Position numbers and translations under genes: made by a program. A DNA stretch of 17,460 nt from the NCBI GenBank assembly GCA_964558115.1, contig CAZLCI010000046.1, forward strand, positions 1-17,460, read 5' to 3'. Positions within the stretch are counted from its first letter, which is position 1. Each line of letters opens with the position of its first letter. This DNA comes from UBA3496 sp964558115. Its GTDB lineage: Bacteria; UBA8248. Below the pieces are notes generated by a model. The model was given only the letters and a program-made list of their open reading frames with translations, had not been told where the DNA came from and searched no databases. Below, in pieces: positions 15,628 through 17,460 of this stretch.

Positions 15628-16785
15628 TTAATCGACTGGATATTTTTCAACGAGTCTTTTTGCAATAACGATCCTTTGAATATCGTTAGTACCCTCACCC
15701 ACCTGCAAAAGAATCGAGTCCCTGTAATATCTTTCAATCGGAAGTTCTTTAATATATCCGTATCCCCCGTGTATATGAATAGCCATTTCAGAAGCTCGTT
15801 GACAAGCATCACTTGCAAAAAGTTTTGCCATTCCTGCTTCCATATCACAACGTTGGTCATTATCCTTCATCATTGCAGCTTTATATGTAAGTTGTCTTGC
15901 CGCCTCTAGAGAAGTCGCCATATCAGCTAGCTTCAGTTGAATAGCCTGATACTCAACAATAGGCTTCCCCATAGATTTTCTTTGTTGCGCATACGACAAA
16001 GATTCTTCTAAACAAGCACGATGAAGACCTAATGCTCTTGAAGCAACTTGAATCCTTCCAAGTTCAAGCGCAGACATCAGTTGCTGAAAACCTCTGTTCT
16101 CTTCACCTATAAGATTTGATACTCCTACAGCACAATCTTGAAAATTAAGTTCCCCTGTACGAATACCTTTATAACCAAGCTTGTCTAAGTGCCTACTGAC
16201 TTTAAATCCATCTAAGTCTCTTTTAACGAGAATACAACTAATTCCTCTATGTGGTTTATCTGCATTAGAGTTAGTTCTAACCATCACACCGAAATGAGTT
16301 GCATTTTCTGAATTGGTTATAAACATTTTCGATCCATTCAGTATGAAATTTTGCCCATCACGCATTGCAGAGGTTCTGAGGGAAGCAACATCACTCCCTC
16401 CATCAGGCTCAGTAATTCCTATACCAAATCTCATTTCCCCCTTAGCTATCTTTGGTAGCCAATTTTTTCTCTGAGAATCATTTCCATACTTATCTATCAA
16501 CCATCCAACCATAGAATGACTTCCAAGAACACCGGTTAAACTCATCCAACCTCTTGAAAGTTCTTCAGTAAAAACAACCAAACTCATTGCGTCCATTTGA
16601 GAACCACCAAATTCTTCAGGAACTAGGGCCCCAAAATATCCAAGATCTTTCATTTTATTTACAATGACATGGGGATATTCATCATTATGTTCGTATCTCA
16701 TTGCATCTGGGATTACATCCTGTTCGACAAATTTCCTGACTCCTGACTGGAGTGCTAACTGAAATTCATTTAATTGGATATCCAC
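15628..16785 (-). CDS. Acyl-CoA dehydrogenase
   Basis: A 385-residue protein of standard ACAD length. The FAD and acyl-CoA signature GITEPDGGSD is at 123-132. The second signature, 'GGYGYIKELPIERYYRDS', precedes the active-site region QVGEGTNDIQR, where Glu364 sits at the place of the catalytic base of short- and medium-chain dehydrogenases. An alpha-helical N-domain, middle beta domain and C-terminal four-helix domain can be followed. It introduces a trans-2 double bond into an acyl-CoA and passes electrons to ETF. The chain length or branched substrate is not fixed by what I see; relatives include butyryl-, isovaleryl- and glutaryl-CoA dehydrogenases. GTG at 16785 is the start, with AGGAGG eight bases upstream. 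It lies 23 bp downstream of the [2Fe-2S] ferredoxin gene and is likely co-transcribed. Confidence 0.95.
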   Translation of the reverse strand: MDIQLNEFQLALQSGVRKFVEQDVIPDAMRYEHNDEYPHVIVNKMKDLGYFGALVPEEFGGSQMDAMSLVVFTEELSRGWMSLTGVLGSHSMVGWLIDKYGNDSQRKNWLPKIAKGEMRFGIGITEPDGGSDVASLRTSAMRDGQNFILNGSKMFITNSENATHFGVMVRTNSNADKPHRGISCILVKRDLDGFKVSRHLDKLGYKGIRTGELNFQDCAVGVSNLIGEENRGFQQLMSALELGRIQVASRALGLHRACLEESLSYAQQRKSMGKPIVEYQAIQLKLADMATSLEAARQLTYKAAMMKDNDQRCDMEAGMAKLFASDACQRASEMAIHIHGGYGYIKELPIERYYRDSILLQVGEGTNDIQRIVIAKRLVEKYPVD

Positions 16786-16808
16786 TAAGAACTCCTCCTA
16801 TAATAAAA

Positions 16809-17150
16809 CTATTCAAAAAGGCTTAATCCACCACCATCTTTAGGAATTTGAAGCCTTTCTACGACTTTCCCGTTAATTAAATGTTCACCTACAATCTCTT
16901 TTACATCTTTAGCCTGAACACCTCCATACCAAATATTATCCGGCATTACACAAAGAACTGCTCCGTGCTCACAAACATCCATACAAGTTGTTCCTAAAAT
17001 TCGAGCCTTACCTTTAAGATTTTGTTTTTCCAACTCTTCTTTTAGCTTAGCCCTAATTTCAACCGCATTACATTGTGCGCAACTACCCTTAGGATGGTCA
17101 AAAGTCCTCTCATTTGTACAAACCATTACATATCTTTTTTTTTCAAACAT
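16809..17150 (-). CDS. Thioredoxin-fold [2Fe-2S] ferredoxin
   Basis: A 113-residue protein with the cysteine spacing of the thioredoxin-like [2Fe-2S] ferredoxins (Aquifex Fd1, NuoE-like): C11-X12-C24 ('VCTNERTFDHPKGSC') and C56-X3-C60 ('TCMDVCEHG'). Additional cysteines are at 27 and 67. 'GAVLCVMPDNIWYGGVQAKDVKEIVGEHL' near the end is a family hallmark. It is a soluble electron carrier in the cytoplasm. The gene is the first of the unit that continues into the acyl-CoA dehydrogenase; AAAGGG lies about ten bases before the ATG. It could serve the nearby LutA-like protein or aldehyde oxidoreductase, but acyl-CoA dehydrogenases normally use ETF, so its partner is open. Confidence 0.92.
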   Translation of the reverse strand: MFEKKRYVMVCTNERTFDHPKGSCAQCNAVEIRAKLKEELEKQNLKGKARILGTTCMDVCEHGAVLCVMPDNIWYGGVQAKDVKEIVGEHLINGKVVERLQIPKDGGGLSLFE

Positions 17151-17224
17151 TAAAATTTGCCCTTTTATTAAAAAATTAAGCTATCATTAAAAAGACGGAA
17201 GCATCAACGAATTTGAGAAATATT

Positions 17225-17254
17225 TTGAATATTTACCAATCTCTAAGTTAGAAT
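17225..17254 (+). promoter_or_regulatory. Candidate promoter of the LutA-like gene
   Basis: TTGAAT (17225-17230) and TAGAAT (17249-17254) are spaced by 18 bases, and a start near 17261 would leave about 30 nt before the ATG at 17293. It lies in the 142-bp divergent gap between the ferredoxin gene and this gene. The match is 4 of 6 and 5 of 6 in an AT-rich region, so it is tentative. Confidence 0.4.
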
Positions 17255-17292
17255 GAATAGTTTTTAATTTTTAATAAACGAAAGTTACTTAT

Positions 17293-17460
17293 ATGATTAC
17301 ATTATATGCGACATGTATTGTAGAACAACTTTTGCCAGATGTAGGCGAATCTGTTTTTTATCTTCTTGAAAAAACAGGGGAAGCAATATACTACCCTGAA
17401 GATATAACTTGTTGTGGACTACCCCACTTCAATAATGGCTACCAAGAAGATGCAGCTGAA
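17293..17460 (+). CDS. LutA-like cysteine-rich (CCG domain) Fe-S oxidoreductase subunit, N-terminal part
   Basis: The frame opens at ATG 17293 and is still open at the right edge (56 codons seen). The start 'LYATCIVEQLLPDVGESVFYLLEKTG' followed by 'YPEDITCCGLPHFNNGYQEDA' matches the first CCG domain of LutA/YkgE proteins, including the CCG cysteine pair and the typical N-x-GY segment. LutA works with LutB and LutC to oxidise L-lactate; related CCG proteins belong to glycolate oxidase (GlcF) and heterodisulfide reductase-type complexes. The close match to the LutA opening favours that group, but downstream genes that would confirm a lutABC operon are outside the window. The ribosome site is weak (CGAAAG about a dozen bases upstream). 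It is transcribed divergently from the [2Fe-2S] ferredoxin gene. Confidence 0.85.
   Translation, partial: MITLYATCIVEQLLPDVGESVFYLLEKTGEAIYYPEDITCCGLPHFNNGYQEDAAE

Noticed and set aside
1..17460. CRISPR array, IS element, prophage or defence system
   Set aside because: No regularly spaced repeats, transposase, integrase or nuclease motifs were seen on either strand; all genes are metabolic or transport types.

Overview
The window is visibly AT-rich bacterial DNA using the standard bacterial code, with TAA, TGA and TAG stops, some GTG and TTG starts, and Shine-Dalgarno sites of the AGGAGG type. It carries 16 complete protein genes and two genes cut by the window edges. The content suggests an uncultured, heterotrophic Gram-negative bacterium: a TRAP-TAXI uptake system with a secreted binding protein, an acyl-CoA dehydrogenase, several SDR dehydrogenases, a tungsten-type aldehyde oxidoreductase and a LutA-like Fe-S protein. 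A marine proteobacterial lineage of the SAR324/deltaproteobacterial type would fit, but that is an inference from gene content. There is no rRNA or marker gene here to confirm it.

Region 1 (1-2925, + strand) holds the C-terminal CBS pair of a larger protein (possibly a ClC-type chloride channel), then a Gfo/Idh/MocA oxidoreductase and a PlsC-like acyltransferase packed with 0-3 bp gaps. An SDR dehydrogenase follows after about 95 bp. Region 2 (2953-10346, - strand) reads, in transcription order, EamA permease, CPA1-type Na+/H+ antiporter, a long imperfect palindrome, a promoter, a 3-hydroxyisobutyrate-dehydrogenase-like protein, UbiX flavin prenyltransferase, a second promoter, a TAXI solute-binding protein, a strong intrinsic terminator and finally the fused TRAP permease. 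The terminator between binding protein and permease probably keeps the permease level below that of the binding protein.

Region 3 (10587-12747) is a small + strand operon of an antibiotic-biosynthesis-monooxygenase-fold (ABM) protein, an SDR dehydrogenase and a one-domain cupin, facing a convergent flavin-reductase-like protein. Region 4 (12962-15593, + strand) holds a PIG-L/LmbE deacetylase and an aldehyde:ferredoxin oxidoreductase with all four cluster cysteines. A bidirectional AT-rich terminator separates it from region 5. Region 5 (15628-17460) has an acyl-CoA dehydrogenase and a thioredoxin-fold [2Fe-2S] ferredoxin on the - strand, diverging from a LutA-like Cys-rich protein that runs off the right edge.

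Taken together this looks like a catabolic accessory region: uptake of a small carboxylate-like compound through TRAP-TAXI, followed by oxidation steps in the dehydrogenase, monooxygenase-fold, aldehyde oxidoreductase and acyl-CoA dehydrogenase genes. The substrate cannot be read from the sequence. No IS element, CRISPR array, tRNA or rRNA was found. The longest gene-free stretch is about 240 bp.
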